From: Rhodococcus sp. B7740
Lineage (GTDB): Bacteria; Actinomycetota; Actinomycetes; Mycobacteriales; Mycobacteriaceae
Assembly: GCF_000954115.1 (NCBI RefSeq)
Contig: NZ_CP010797.1
Location: forward strand, 1,302,001-1,366,000
Direction of reading: 5' to 3'
Length of the DNA: 64,000 nt
Numbering within the stretch: the first letter of the stretch is position 1; every line of letters starts with the position of its first letter. Positions 17,232 through 26,788 of this stretch are shown here, piece after piece. Under the pieces are notes generated by a model. The model saw only the letters and a program-made list of their open reading frames with translations, was not told where the DNA came from and ran no database searches. The position numbers and the translations under genes were made by a program.

Positions 17232-17426
17232 ATGCCCGGAACATTGACCAGCCCACAATTGACAGCAGCGGACCGGTGCGACCGGTGCGGTGCAGGGGCT
17301 CGCGCGCGTGTCGTGCTCTCGACCGGTGGAGAACTTCTCTTCTGCGGTCACCACGCCACCGAGCACGAAGCCCGTTTGCGTGAAGTGAACGCAACGGTGA
17401 TGACCGAATCGGACTCCACGGTGTAA
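17232..17426 (+). CDS. DUF7455-type small zinc-ribbon-like protein
   Basis: 64 aa. The ATG has a strong upstream GGAGGAG. The protein is short and conserved in style: TSPQLTAADRCDRCGAGARAR, then a short strand pair ending in ELLFCGHHATEHEARLREV. The CDRCG pair plus a later CGHH could bind one zinc ion. Function unknown. It is followed by a typical intrinsic terminator, so it is expressed as a single gene. I recall close homologues across Mycobacteriales in the sigA-sigB interval. Confidence 0.85.
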   Translation: MPGTLTSPQLTAADRCDRCGAGARARVVLSTGGELLFCGHHATEHEARLREVNATVMTESDSTV

Positions 17427-17482
17427 CCCACCTTTTGTGTCGGGGGAAAACAGGTTCGCCACGATCGACGAACACAACGACG

Positions 17483-17516
17483 AAGACGGACGGTCACCAG
17501 ACCGTCCGTCTTTTTC
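17483..17516 (+). terminator. Intrinsic terminator
   Basis: A 13-bp perfect stem (AAGACGGACGGTC with its complement) and a 4-base loop are followed by a run of Ts. This is the clearest rho-independent terminator in the window; it ends the DUF7455 transcript. Confidence 0.88.
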
Positions 17517-17539
17517 GTGCCCGGACCCGCCGGGGATCT

Positions 17540-19291
17540 CTACATCTTCCGCAACTGCGCGATTCGCTCACCCAACTGATCCGCCGACGCCATCGCCGTC
17601 GGCGGGCCACCACAGATTCGTCGCAGATCGCCGTGAATCACCCCGTGCGGCTTCCCGGTGCGGTGGTGGTACACCGCAACCAAACTGTTCAGTTCACGCC
17701 GCAGACCGGCCAACTGGCCCGCACTGGTGGCCCTGTCGTTGACGACGGCAGGTGCCGGAACCGCCGGTCCGGCGGCCGGCTTGTCGATCTGTTCCTGTTG
17801 GCGCTGGCGCAGCAGGTCGCGCATCTGCGTCGCGTCGAGCAAACCGGGCAGACCGAGATAATCGGCTTCCTCGTCGCTGCCCGAGAACGTCGCGGTACCG
17901 AACGACGAACCGTCGTAGATCACCTGGTCCAGTTCCGCATCCGCGCCCAGCGAGGTGTACGCCTTCTCCTCCTCGCCCAGCTCGTCCTTCTGCTTGTTGG
18001 CGTCGGCCAACAACTCGTCGTCGAAGCCGTCCTTCTCGCGGTGCGGCTTGCCGAGGATGTGATCGCGTTGCGCCTCGAGCTGCGACGCGAGGTCCAGCAG
18101 CACCGGTACCGACGGCAGGAAGACGCTCGCCGTCTCACCCTTGCGCCGAGACCGCACGAATCGGCCGATGGCCTGCGCGAAGTACAGCGGGGTCGACGCA
18201 CTCGTCGCGTAGACACCGACGGCCAGACGCGGAACGTCGACGCCCTCGGACACCATGCGGACGGCAACCATCCACCGCTGGTCGCTCTTGCCGAACTCGG
18301 CGATGCGGGCGGAGGACGTGGGGTCGTCCGAGAGCACGATCGCAGGCGTCTCCCCCGTGATGACCTCGATCAGTTTCGCGTAGGCCCGCGCCACCGTCTG
18401 ATCGGTCGCGATGACCAGACCGCCGGCATCGGGCATGCCGCCTGCGCGCAGTTGCGCGAGCCGGGTGTTGGCCGCCAACAGCACCGCAGGCATCCAGTCG
18501 CCCTGCGGATCCAGAGCGGTGCGCCATGCCCGCGCGGTCTGTTCGGCATTGAGCGGCTCCCCCAGCCGAGCGGTGTATTCCTCGCCTGCACTGTCCCGCC
18601 AGCGTGCCTCACCGGAGTACGCGAGGAACACGACCGGACGGACGACGCCGTCCGCGAGAGCATCGGAGTAGCCGTACGCGTGATCGGCCTTGGACCGCAT
18701 CAACCCGTCCTGATCGGGTTCGTAGTTGACGAACGGGATGGGACTGTCGTCGCTACGGAACGGCGTACCGGTCAGTGCGAGACGTCGGGTGGCGTCTCCG
18801 AACGCTTCGCGAATTCCCTCACCCCAGCTCTTCGCGTCGCCGCCGTGGTGGATCTCGTCGAGAATCACGAGGGTCTTGCGTGATTCGGTGCGCACTCGAT
18901 GCTTGAACGGGTGCGAGGCGATCTGCGCGTACGTCACGACCACGCCGTGATAGTCGCTGGACGTCTGACCGGTCGAGTTCGAGAAGCGCGAGTCCAAGGC
19001 GATTCCGACCCTGGCGGCCGACTCCGCCCACTGGTGCTTGAGGTGTTCGGTGGGCGCAACGACCGTCACCTGGTCGACGGTGCGATGCGCGAGCAGCTCT
19101 GCGGCCACCCGGAGGGCGAAGGTCGTCTTGCCTGCGCCGGGCGTCGCGACCGCGAGGAAATCCTTGGGCGAGGCGACGAGATACTTCGTCAACGCCCGTC
19201 GCTGCCACGCACGCAGCGGTGCGCCCCCGATCGCGGGAGCGGCAGTCTGCTCGGTGGACGGTGGTGTGGGATCGAACATGTCAGCGCTCAC
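17540..19291 (-). CDS. DEAD/DEAH-box helicase, superfamily 2
   Basis: 583 aa. SF2 motifs: Q-like region LRAWQRRAL, motif I VATPGAGKTTFALRVAAELL (about residue 47), Ia VVAPTEHLKHQW, motif II LVILDEIHHGG (a DEIH box), motif III LTGTPFR. The helicase C domain ends with AIGRFVRSRRKG (motif VI). After the core comes a linker with a Gln-rich helix and a short conserved tail (HHRTGKPHGVIHGDLRRICG). Both nucleic acid type and role are unknown. It starts at a GTG at 19291; an in-frame ATG at 19279 is an alternative. Divergent from yihY. Confidence 0.88.
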   Translation of the reverse strand: MSADMFDPTPPSTEQTAAPAIGGAPLRAWQRRALTKYLVASPKDFLAVATPGAGKTTFALRVAAELLAHRTVDQVTVVAPTEHLKHQWAESAARVGIALDSRFSNSTGQTSSDYHGVVVTYAQIASHPFKHRVRTESRKTLVILDEIHHGGDAKSWGEGIREAFGDATRRLALTGTPFRSDDSPIPFVNYEPDQDGLMRSKADHAYGYSDALADGVVRPVVFLAYSGEARWRDSAGEEYTARLGEPLNAEQTARAWRTALDPQGDWMPAVLLAANTRLAQLRAGGMPDAGGLVIATDQTVARAYAKLIEVITGETPAIVLSDDPTSSARIAEFGKSDQRWMVAVRMVSEGVDVPRLAVGVYATSASTPLYFAQAIGRFVRSRRKGETASVFLPSVPVLLDLASQLEAQRDHILGKPHREKDGFDDELLADANKQKDELGEEEKAYTSLGADAELDQVIYDGSSFGTATFSGSDEEADYLGLPGLLDATQMRDLLRQRQQEQIDKPAAGPAVPAPAVVNDRATSAGQLAGLRRELNSLVAVYHHRTGKPHGVIHGDLRRICGGPPTAMASADQLGERIAQLRKM

Positions 19292-19469
19292 TGGCCGCCG
19301 GTTCCTGGCATCGATGTAAATTCCTCGCGCTCTCGGTAGCCCTGCAGTGTCCGCGGAGGAGCCTATCGCTCCGCACCGACCGATCCCACATCGCTGGGGT
19401 GAGTCGGATGCGACACGGCGAGTCGGCTGTTAGGCGAAGTCGCCTGTCGTCAGGAATGCTGGAGGAACC

Positions 19470-20582
19470 ATGAGCGAGTCTGCAGGCGGAACTCCACCAC
19501 CGGAACGGTTGTCGGCGAGAAGGCCGATACACGCCGCGTGGAAAGTGACTCTGCGCACTCTGAGCAAGGCATGGGACGACTCGATCTTCAGCAAGGCCGC
19601 AACGGCCGCGTTCTGGCAGACGTTGTCGCTGCCACCGCTGTTGCTCGGCGTGCTGGGCAGCCTGGGACTCGTCGGCGGATGGTTCGGACCCAACACCGTC
19701 GAGATCATCGAGTCCAAGATCATCACGTTCAGCAACACGCTCTTCAGCGGTAGCGTCGTGGACCAGATCATCGCTCCGACGGTCAAGGACGTTCTCGCCC
19801 AGGGAAGCGGGGAGATCGTGTCCGTCGGCTTCCTGCTCTCGTTGTGGGCCGGGTCCTCTGCGATCTCGACGTTCGTCGACTCCATCGTCGAAGCGCACGG
19901 TCAGGCCGACGCACGACATCCCGTCTGGCAGAGGTTCTTCGCGCTGCTTCTCTACGTGGGCTTCCTGGTGATCGCGGTCTTCGTACTTCCGCTCGTCGCA
20001 CTCGGACCGGTGTACGTGCAGCAGATCCTGCCCGACTCGTGGATCACCGTGGGCAGCGAGGTCATCGACTTCTTCTACTATCCGGCCGTCGGGCTCCTGC
20101 TGATCATCGGTTTGACCACGCTGTACAAGGTGGCCCTGCACACCTCGCTGCCCTGGCATCGCCTCCTCGGCGGAGCTCTGCTGGCCGGGGTGTTCTTCAT
20201 GATCGCGAGCGCGGTACTGCGCCGGTACCTCGGCTGGGTGACCAGCACCGGATACACCTACGGCGCGCTGGCGACGCCCATCGCGTTCCTGCTGTTCACG
20301 TTCTTCCTCGGCTTCGCCGTCGTTCTCGGTGCCGAGTTCAACGCAACGATCCAGGAGTTCTGGCCCGCCCGGGCGACACGAATGGACCAGATGCGGGAGT
20401 GGATCGCGGCGCAGGCCGCCACCGACGACAAGCCGTCGGGACCGGTGACCGCCGTCGCTCGACGGCTGGCCACGGGGCCGATCAAACTGACCGGCGACCG
20501 AGCCCGTTCGGATCGACCGGAACCGACCCAGGACCGGCACCCGGGCGACGGTGCTCAGTCGCCTTTCTTGAGACCCTCGTAG
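19470..20582 (+). CDS. YihY/virulence factor BrkB family membrane protein
   Basis: 370 aa, ATG with GGAGG upstream. Six transmembrane helices follow a cytoplasmic segment (WDDSIFSKAATAAFWQTLSLPPLLLGVLG). The conserved loop WAGSSAISTFVDSIVEAHGQ is diagnostic of the family. The C-terminal 60 residues are hydrophilic. Once thought to be RNase BN, the family is now considered a membrane protein of unknown transport role. The 3' end overlaps the convergent DUF3039 gene by 28 bases. Counterpart of Rv2707. Confidence 0.9.
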   Translation: MSESAGGTPPPERLSARRPIHAAWKVTLRTLSKAWDDSIFSKAATAAFWQTLSLPPLLLGVLGSLGLVGGWFGPNTVEIIESKIITFSNTLFSGSVVDQIIAPTVKDVLAQGSGEIVSVGFLLSLWAGSSAISTFVDSIVEAHGQADARHPVWQRFFALLLYVGFLVIAVFVLPLVALGPVYVQQILPDSWITVGSEVIDFFYYPAVGLLLIIGLTTLYKVALHTSLPWHRLLGGALLAGVFFMIASAVLRRYLGWVTSTGYTYGALATPIAFLLFTFFLGFAVVLGAEFNATIQEFWPARATRMDQMREWIAAQAATDDKPSGPVTAVARRLATGPIKLTGDRARSDRPEPTQDRHPGDGAQSPFLRPS

Positions 20583-20791
20583 ACCTTCTTGCAGTCCGGG
20601 CACACCGGTGATCCGGGCTTCGCGGACTTGGTGACGGGAAACACCTCACCGCACAGCGCGACGACGTGTGTACCCATCACCGCGCTCTCGGCGATCTTGT
20701 TCTTCTTCACGTAGTGAAAGAACTTCGGCCGGTCGTCATCGGTGGTTTCGTCCGGTGCGATATCGGGACGGTCCTTCGTCTGAGTGCTCAT
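20555..20791 (-). CDS. DUF3039 small zinc-ribbon-like protein
   Basis: 78 aa from the ATG at 20791, which has TAATCT 6 bases upstream and no ribosome-binding site, fitting a leaderless mRNA. The conserved core is KFFHYVKKNKIAESAVMG, then VVALCGEVF and PVCPDCKKVYEGL, with one single Cys and a CPDC pair that could hold zinc with the nearby His. Function unknown. Counterpart of Rv2708c. Confidence 0.9.
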   Translation of the reverse strand: MSTQTKDRPDIAPDETTDDDRPKFFHYVKKNKIAESAVMGTHVVALCGEVFPVTKSAKPGSPVCPDCKKVYEGLKKGD

Positions 20792-20797
20792 GAACAC

Positions 20798-20803
20798 AGA
20801 TTA
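20798..20803 (-). promoter_or_regulatory. Leaderless-type -10 hexamer for the DUF3039 gene
   Basis: TAATCT on the minus strand, exactly 6 bases before the ATG at 20791. Confidence 0.55.
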
Positions 20804-20884
20804 ATCCGTGCATCCACAGCACGGGGTAACCGGTTCCACAGCTCGTCGTATGCATTCTGTGAGCAGTAGTGCCACAGTGGAGGT

Positions 20885-21253
20885 ATGACGAGAACCCCAG
20901 GGTTCGACGGAAGCGCGTACAGCGACTCGCCGGATGGGCCCGTCCTGATCACCGAGGCGCAGCAATCGGTCGAGGAGCAGCACAAAGCTCGCGTCCGCAA
21001 ATACATGTTCATCATGTCGTTCCGTATCCCGGCGCTGGTGTTGGCTGCCATCGCGTACGGGATGTGGATGAATCCGTGGATCTCCATGGCGATAGTCGGA
21101 GCGTCCATCCCACTGCCGTGGATGGCGGTGCTGATCGCCAACGATCGGCCGCCCCGCACCAAGGACGAGATGAGCCGATACGACTACCGGACCGTGGACA
21201 GGCCGCAACTGGAATCGAGCAACCACCGCGTGATCGAACCGGGCGACGACTGA
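20885..21253 (+). CDS. DUF3099 membrane protein
   Basis: 122 aa. GGAGGT stands directly upstream of the ATG. Residues 10-37 carry the conserved DGPVLITEAQQSVEEQHKAR stretch. Two transmembrane helices follow (about 43-62 and 68-85), and a short hydrophilic tail with NDRPPRTKDEMSRYDYR. Function unknown; likely counterpart of Rv2709. Confidence 0.87.
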   Translation: MTRTPGFDGSAYSDSPDGPVLITEAQQSVEEQHKARVRKYMFIMSFRIPALVLAAIAYGMWMNPWISMAIVGASIPLPWMAVLIANDRPPRTKDEMSRYDYRTVDRPQLESSNHRVIEPGDD

Positions 21254-21287
21254 CGGCCCCGGCCGTCGCCGGTGCGACACTTGCGTC

Positions 21288-22781
21288 GTGACTGCACCGA
21301 ATTCCACGTCCCCGCTCACCGTCGCCTGCTCCGGTCTTCGTGAGGCCTTCGAGCGGGCGGGATACGACGCCGACGGCGTACTGACACTGCTCGGCGAAGA
21401 CGCCCACGCTGCCCTCGGTCGCAGCGAACCGGTGCCGGTACGCAACGCCAGTCGGGACGGGGGTGCGCTGGGTGTTCTGGTACGCCTGTTCCTTCTCGTC
21501 GACGACTGCCCCGAGTCCGACGTCGCCGACGCCATCGCGCCACTGACGGTCGCCGACGCCGTCGCGGCCGGGATTCTCTCCCGATCGGGATCGACGGTGC
21601 GGACGCTGCTCGACATTCGGCCTCTCGACGCCGGCCACGGGACTCGATGGATCGTCTCGGATCCCGACGGCAGCATGCGTGCCGCCGAGACCGCTCCCGA
21701 TCACGTGCTCGGCGTCGGACAGGCTTCCCTGTCTCTGTTGCGCGGAACGCCCACGTCGCCGGCGACCAGTGTTCTCGACGTCGGTACCGGCTGCGGCGTC
21801 CAGGCCGTACACGCCTGCGGCTACGCAGAGCAGGTGACCGCGACCGACATCAGTCCGCGATCGATGGACCTCGCTGCGGCGACGATGGCGCTCAACAACC
21901 TCGACGTCGAGTTGCTGCACGGTTCCTGGTTCGAGCCCGTCGCCGGGCGTCGGTTCGATCGCATCGTCGCCAACCCGCCCTTCGTCGTCGGCCGCGCCGA
22001 AGTGCAGCACTCGTACCGCGATTCCGGCCTCGACCTCGACGGAGCGAGCGCTCTGATGATCGGCCGAGCCCCGGACCACCTGACGCTCGGCGGTACTGCG
22101 GCGATCCTGGCGTCCTGGGTGCACGTCCGCGGCGAGGACTGGCGCGCGCGGGTGGCGTCGTGGCTGCCTGCGCACGGCATCGACGCCTGGGTCGTCGAGC
22201 GTGACGTCGCCGATCCCGCGCTCTACGTGGGCACGTGGATGCGCGACGGCGGACTCGATCCACGCGATCCCGACGCAGCCGCGGTGGCACAGTCCTGGCT
22301 CGATCACTTCGCCGCCGCCGACGTGGAAGGAATCGGTTTCGGGTTCGTGTATCTCCGCAGAACGGACGAGCCCACCGATCTTCTCGCGGAGGAACTCACT
22401 CATGGCTTCTCCGACCCGCTCGGCAACGAATCGATCGAGTACTTCGCGCGGCTGGACTGGCTGCGGGAGCACGACATTCTCGACTCGGTGCTCACCGTCG
22501 ACCCGAACACCGCGCTCGAACGCGTCTACCTTCCCGGCGAGGAGGGCTGGGCCGAAGTGGCGGTGCGGGTCCATCGCGGGAACGGCCCGCAGTGGCAACA
22601 CGACATCGACGAACTCGGTGCGGCTCTGCTCGCCGGGCTGCGACCCGACGGTCTACCGGTCGGTGAACTGGTGGAGTTGCTCGCTGCTGCGCACGGCGAG
22701 GACGCCGAGGAACTGGCAGTGCATGCGGTGACGATGATGCAGGGTCTCGTCCGGCACGGGTTGGTTGTGCCGGCTCGATGA
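21288..22781 (+). CDS. Class I SAM-dependent methyltransferase (PrmC/HemK-like core)
   Basis: 497 aa from a GTG 34 bases after the DUF3099 gene. The N-terminal 150 residues form a helical domain (probably DUF7059). The methyltransferase core has motif [14 protein letters not shown] (about residue 163) and [10 protein letters not shown] (about 228). The NPPF tetrapeptide is typical of enzymes that methylate amide or amino nitrogens, as in PrmC or N6-adenine/guanine-N2 RNA methyltransferases. The C-terminal 170 residues are winged-helix-like. The substrate cannot be assigned. Confidence 0.82.
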   Translation: MTAPNSTSPLTVACSGLREAFERAGYDADGVLTLLGEDAHAALGRSEPVPVRNASRDGGALGVLVRLFLLVDDCPESDVADAIAPLTVADAVAAGILSRSGSTVRTLLDIRPLDAGHGTRWIVSDPDGSMRAAETAPDHVLGVGQASLSLLRGTPTSPATSVLDVGTGCGVQAVHACGYAEQVTATDISPRSMDLAAATMALNNLDVELLHGSWFEPVAGRRFDRIVANPPFVVGRAEVQHSYRDSGLDLDGASALMIGRAPDHLTLGGTAAILASWVHVRGEDWRARVASWLPAHGIDAWVVERDVADPALYVGTWMRDGGLDPRDPDAAAVAQSWLDHFAAADVEGIGFGFVYLRRTDEPTDLLAEELTHGFSDPLGNESIEYFARLDWLREHDILDSVLTVDPNTALERVYLPGEEGWAEVAVRVHRGNGPQWQHDIDELGAALLAGLRPDGLPVGELVELLAAAHGEDAEELAVHAVTMMQGLVRHGLVVPAR

Positions 22782-22895
22782 GTCGCCGACATCGACCCGG
22801 GAGAGCGCGCGTTCCCGGCGGCTTCACTTCTCAGCAACTTCTCAGGACGAACATGACGTAATCCCTGGTCACGCGGGTATCCACGGGATCGGCGT

Positions 22896-22923
22896 GGGAA
22901 CTTATCGGAGTCTCCCAAGCGTT
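22896..22923 (+). promoter_or_regulatory. ECF-sigma-type promoter of sigB
   Basis: GGGAAC at 22896-22901 and GTT at 22921-22923, separated by 19 bases, match the GGAAC-N18/19-GTT pattern of SigE/SigH-dependent promoters. In mycobacteria sigB is transcribed from such a promoter. The start codon is 37 bases downstream. Confidence 0.7.
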
Positions 22924-22959
22924 GAGCCTTGTGAGACACCACCGACCAGGAGGCAAGTC

Positions 22960-23931
22960 ATGACCAGCCCCAGCACCACGATTCGTCCGCGGCCAACCGA
23001 TGCCGATCTGGACGCTCAGAGCCCAGCAGCCGATCTCGTTCGCGTGTACCTCAACGGCATCGGCCGCACCGCATTGCTGACGGCTGCCGAAGAGGTCGAT
23101 CTGGCCAAGAGGATCGAGGCCGGTCTCTACGCGAAGCAGGTTCTCGAGAACACGAAGCGACTGAGCGCGGTCAAGAAGCGCAACCTCGCCATCATCGTTC
23201 GCGACGGAAGTGCTGCGCGTAGCCACCTGCTCGAAGCGAACCTTCGCCTGGTCGTGTCTCTCGCCAAGCGCTACACCGGTCGCGGGATGCCCCTGCTCGA
23301 CCTGATCCAGGAGGGCAACCTCGGACTCATCCGCGCGATGGAGAAGTTCGACTACGCCAAGGGCTTCAAGTTCTCGACCTACGCGACGTGGTGGATTCGT
23401 CAGGCCATCACCCGCGGCATGGCAGATCAGAGCCGCACGATCCGGCTGCCCGTCCACCTGGTCGAGCAGGTCAACAAATTGGCCAGGATCAAGCGTGAGC
23501 TGCATCAGCAACTCGGCCGCGAGGCGACGGACGAGGAACTGTCGAGCGAATCGGGCATCGCGGTGGAGAAGATCGCGGATCTGCTCGACCACAGCCGTGA
23601 CCCGGTCAGCCTGGACATGCCGGTCGGCAGCGACGAGGAAGCGCCTCTCGGCGACTTCATCGAGGATTCCGAGGCGACGTCCGCCGAGAACGCCGTCATC
23701 GCCGGCCTGTTGCACAGCGACGTCCGTGTCGTCCTCGGAACTCTCGACGAGCGAGAGCAGCAGGTCATCCGTCTGCGCTACGGCCTGGACGACGGACAGC
23801 CCCGCACCCTCGATCAGATCGGCAAGCTCTTCGGGCTCTCTCGCGAGCGCGTCCGTCAGATCGAGCGCGAGGTGATGGTCAAGCTTCGGCAGGGCGACCG
23901 CGCCGAGAAGCTGCGGTCCTACGCCAGCTGA
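22960..23931 (+). CDS. sigB: RNA polymerase sigma factor SigB (principal-like, stress)
   Basis: 323 aa, start ATG with AGGAGG seven bases upstream. It lacks the basic tail of SigA and begins almost at region 1.2 ([22 protein letters not shown]). Regions 2 ([31 protein letters not shown]), 3 ([20 protein letters not shown]) and 4 ([20 protein letters not shown]) are complete. It is a non-essential sigma factor for stress and stationary phase in relatives. Counterpart of Rv2710. Confidence 0.96.
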   Translation: MTSPSTTIRPRPTDADLDAQSPAADLVRVYLNGIGRTALLTAAEEVDLAKRIEAGLYAKQVLENTKRLSAVKKRNLAIIVRDGSAARSHLLEANLRLVVSLAKRYTGRGMPLLDLIQEGNLGLIRAMEKFDYAKGFKFSTYATWWIRQAITRGMADQSRTIRLPVHLVEQVNKLARIKRELHQQLGREATDEELSSESGIAVEKIADLLDHSRDPVSLDMPVGSDEEAPLGDFIEDSEATSAENAVIAGLLHSDVRVVLGTLDEREQQVIRLRYGLDDGQPRTLDQIGKLFGLSRERVRQIEREVMVKLRQGDRAEKLRSYAS

Positions 23932-23946
23932 GCACAGCCACCGACC

Positions 23947-23982
23947 GGTGCAGCAGCGGTGACCATCCCCGTTCGCTGCACC
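23947..23982. terminator. Hairpin between sigB and the convergent acetyltransferase gene
   Basis: GGTGCAGC and GCTGCACC enclose about 20 bases. No U-tract. Probably a terminator for one or both genes. Confidence 0.45.
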
Positions 23983-24058
23983 TCACGCGGTAGCCGGGCC
24001 GACGTTCTCTCCCCCTCGGGACGTCGACTCGGCTGCCGCTTTGTCGTGGCCCGTCCTC

Positions 24059-26788
24059 TCAGCGCAGGCGACGCGGACCCAGATCGGCCTTGGTGGGCTC
24101 GGGCCCGATGCGCACCCGGGCGTCGGTGATCTGCGCGCCGTCGGCGGAGGCCAACACCGGCTCGCAGGAGATCTCGCGAATGTCGGCGATGTCCTCTGCC
24201 AGAGCAGAAATACGCTGAACGAGGTCGATCAGGGCATTCTTGTTGACGGGCACCGCATTTCGGTATCCGGACAGCAGCGGAGCCGCTTTGGGCGCGTCGA
24301 TGAGCTGCGCGGCCTCGTCTTCGGTCAGCGGCAGCACCCGGTACGCGCGGTCACCCAATAAGTCCGAGATCACCCCGGCCAGCCCGAACGAGATGAGTGA
24401 TCCGAACGACGGGTCGTCCTGCACGCGCACGACGCATCCGATGCCCTTGACCGCCATACGCTGAACGTGCAGCAACGGCTCGCCGGAGTCCGCAGCGAGG
24501 TTCCGGTACGCCACGCGCACTGCCGAGGCGTCGGCCATGTCCAAGCGCACTCCCCCGAGATCGGGCCGGTGTCGCCACCGCTCCCCGGTCGCCTTCACCG
24601 CCACCGGGTAACCCAGTTCGTTCGCCGCGGCGACCGCTCTGTCCTCGTCGGTCACGATTCTGAAGGCCACGACGTCGAGTCCGTAGCAGGACAACAGTTC
24701 TGCGGTCTCGAAGTCCGAGAGCCACCGTCCGTGACTGCCCGACGACCGCCACCCTTCCACCAGTCGCTTCGCGCGATCGGAGTCGATGCTCTTGGGACGG
24801 ACGAGGTTCGACACCGGTCGCGAACGCCACGACGAGTAGCGCCACGCGGCAGCCAGGGCCGCAACCGCCCGCTCCGGACTCGAGTACGACGGCACCGAAC
24901 CGCGAACGGGATGACCACCCGGTCCGCGTACCGCCAGGACGTCGGGGATTCCTTCGGTGGCCAGGAAGGTCGAGAGCACGGGCTTGTCGGATCCACGAAC
25001 GGCATTGCCGAGCGCGGCCGCGAACGGTTCGACCTCGACGGCGACCGGAGGCACGAACACGACGATGACGGCATCGATGTCCGACGCGGCCAAGGCCGAG
25101 GACACCGCCGCAGCGAACTCTTCGGGACCCGCCTGCGGACCTACGTCGGTCGGATTGCTCGCATGCAGGCCCTTGGCTCGCGCAGCGTCGACGGCCAGCA
25201 CACCCAGAGCCGTCGAATTTCCCACCACGGCAACCCGCGGGCCGACAGGAAGAGGCTGATTTCCGAACAGGACGGCGCAGTCGAACAGTTCGGAGATGGT
25301 GTCGACCTGGATGACGCCGGCCTGCGCGAACAGTGCGCGCACGATCGAGTCGTCGATGTCGGCACCGATCGCGTGGGCGGGCGGCACGGCACCGCGTCCG
25401 CTCTTGACCGCGATGATCGGCTTGGTGCGTGCGACCCGTCGAGCGATCCTGGTGAACTTCCTGGGATTACCGAAGCTCTCGAGGTAAAGCAGGATCACCT
25501 CGGTGGCCGGGTCCGAATCCCAGTACTGCAGTAGGTCGTTTCCGGACACATCGGCGCGGTTTCCCGCCGAGACGAACGTCGACAGTCCCAGCCTGCGGTT
25601 GGCGGCCTCGTCCAGAATCGCGATGCCGAGGGCTCCGGACTGACAGAAGAACCCGACGTTGCCTGGCGTGGGCAGATGCGGAGCCAGGGTGGCGTTCAGA
25701 CCGAACTCGGGATCGGTGTTCGCCACACCGAGCGCGTTGGGCCCGATCAAGCGCATTCCGTGCGCCCTCGCGGCGAGCACCAGCCTGCGTTCGCTCTCCT
25801 GTCCCGCGGGTCCGGTCTCGCCGAATCCGCCCGAGACCACCAGCAACGCTTTGACGCCCTTGTCGAGGCAGTCGTCGAGTACCGCGTCGATCGCATCGGC
25901 GGGTACCGCAGCGATCGCCAGATCGACCGGATCCGGGATGTCGTGCACCGTGGCGTAGGCGCGGACTCCGCGGACCGAACGGTGGTCGGCGTTGACGGGA
26001 TACACCGGGCCGGTGAAGTTGCCCGCCAGCAGATTTGCGAGAACGGCGTTGCCCACCTTGGAGCTGTCCGTCGACGCTCCGATCACGGCGACCGATCGAG
26101 GGCTGAGTACGTTGCGCACACTGCGGGCCTCGGCGGCACGTTCGCGCGAATTGCGCACCGAGAGCAGCGCTTCGCTCGGGTCGATCGCGAACTCGAGTCG
26201 CAACACTCCCCCCTCGAAGGACCTGCTGACCTGATAACCCGCTTCGCGGAAGACGGTGACCATGTTCCGGTTCTCGGCGAGCACCTCGGCGACGAACATG
26301 TTCACCCCGTTCTCGGCGGCCGCCCCCGCGAGGTGTTCGAGCAGGATCGGCCCCAGCCCGCGGCCCTGATGCGCGTCGGCGACGACGAAGGCCACCTCGG
26401 CGGAATTGCCGTCTCCCTCGGGAAGTCGTTCGTACCGGCCGACCGCGATGATGTCGTCACCGAGCACCGCGACGAACGCGACTCTGTCGTGGTGGTCGAC
26501 GGTGGTGAAGTTGAGCACGTCACGCTGGGGCATCGTGGGGTAAGGACCGAAATACCGCAGGTACCTCGTCCGCTCGGACAGCCGGCCGTGGAACGCGACG
26601 ATGCGCTCGGAGTCCGACGGGACGATGGGACGCAGGTGCACCACACCGCCGTCGGAGGTCAGGACGTCGGCAACCCAGTGCCGCGGAAACGACGTCTCCG
26701 CTCGCTCCCGTGCCAGGTCCTTCTCGCTCGGCTCCGACGCCGCAACGGCAGGCTCCTCGGCCGAGGGGCTGTCGGTCGGATCAGTCAC
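24059..26788 (-). CDS. GNAT acetyltransferase / NDP-forming acyl-CoA ligase fusion (Pat-like)
   Basis: 909 aa from the GTG at 26788, preceded by GGAGG. The N-terminal GNAT domain (about 45-200) has the acetyl-CoA loop ADAHQGRGLGPILLEHL. It is followed by a CoA-binding Rossmann domain (SPRSVAVIGASTDSSKVGNAV), a succinyl-CoA-ligase-like domain (FFCQSGALGIAILDEAANR) and a C-terminal ATP-grasp domain (LGYPVAVKATGERWRHRPDLGG). A His near KSGRGAVPPAHAIGAD aligns by eye with the phospho-His of active ligases. Enzymes of this layout acetylate protein lysines, such as acetyl-CoA synthetase. The start lies inside the acuC end (8-base overlap), so the deacetylase and acetyltransferase are one unit. Confidence 0.88.
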   Translation of the reverse strand: MTDPTDSPSAEEPAVAASEPSEKDLARERAETSFPRHWVADVLTSDGGVVHLRPIVPSDSERIVAFHGRLSERTRYLRYFGPYPTMPQRDVLNFTTVDHHDRVAFVAVLGDDIIAVGRYERLPEGDGNSAEVAFVVADAHQGRGLGPILLEHLAGAAAENGVNMFVAEVLAENRNMVTVFREAGYQVSRSFEGGVLRLEFAIDPSEALLSVRNSRERAAEARSVRNVLSPRSVAVIGASTDSSKVGNAVLANLLAGNFTGPVYPVNADHRSVRGVRAYATVHDIPDPVDLAIAAVPADAIDAVLDDCLDKGVKALLVVSGGFGETGPAGQESERRLVLAARAHGMRLIGPNALGVANTDPEFGLNATLAPHLPTPGNVGFFCQSGALGIAILDEAANRRLGLSTFVSAGNRADVSGNDLLQYWDSDPATEVILLYLESFGNPRKFTRIARRVARTKPIIAVKSGRGAVPPAHAIGADIDDSIVRALFAQAGVIQVDTISELFDCAVLFGNQPLPVGPRVAVVGNSTALGVLAVDAARAKGLHASNPTDVGPQAGPEEFAAAVSSALAASDIDAVIVVFVPPVAVEVEPFAAALGNAVRGSDKPVLSTFLATEGIPDVLAVRGPGGHPVRGSVPSYSSPERAVAALAAAWRYSSWRSRPVSNLVRPKSIDSDRAKRLVEGWRSSGSHGRWLSDFETAELLSCYGLDVVAFRIVTDEDRAVAAANELGYPVAVKATGERWRHRPDLGGVRLDMADASAVRVAYRNLAADSGEPLLHVQRMAVKGIGCVVRVQDDPSFGSLISFGLAGVISDLLGDRAYRVLPLTEDEAAQLIDAPKAAPLLSGYRNAVPVNKNALIDLVQRISALAEDIADIREISCEPVLASADGAQITDARVRIGPEPTKADLGPRRLR

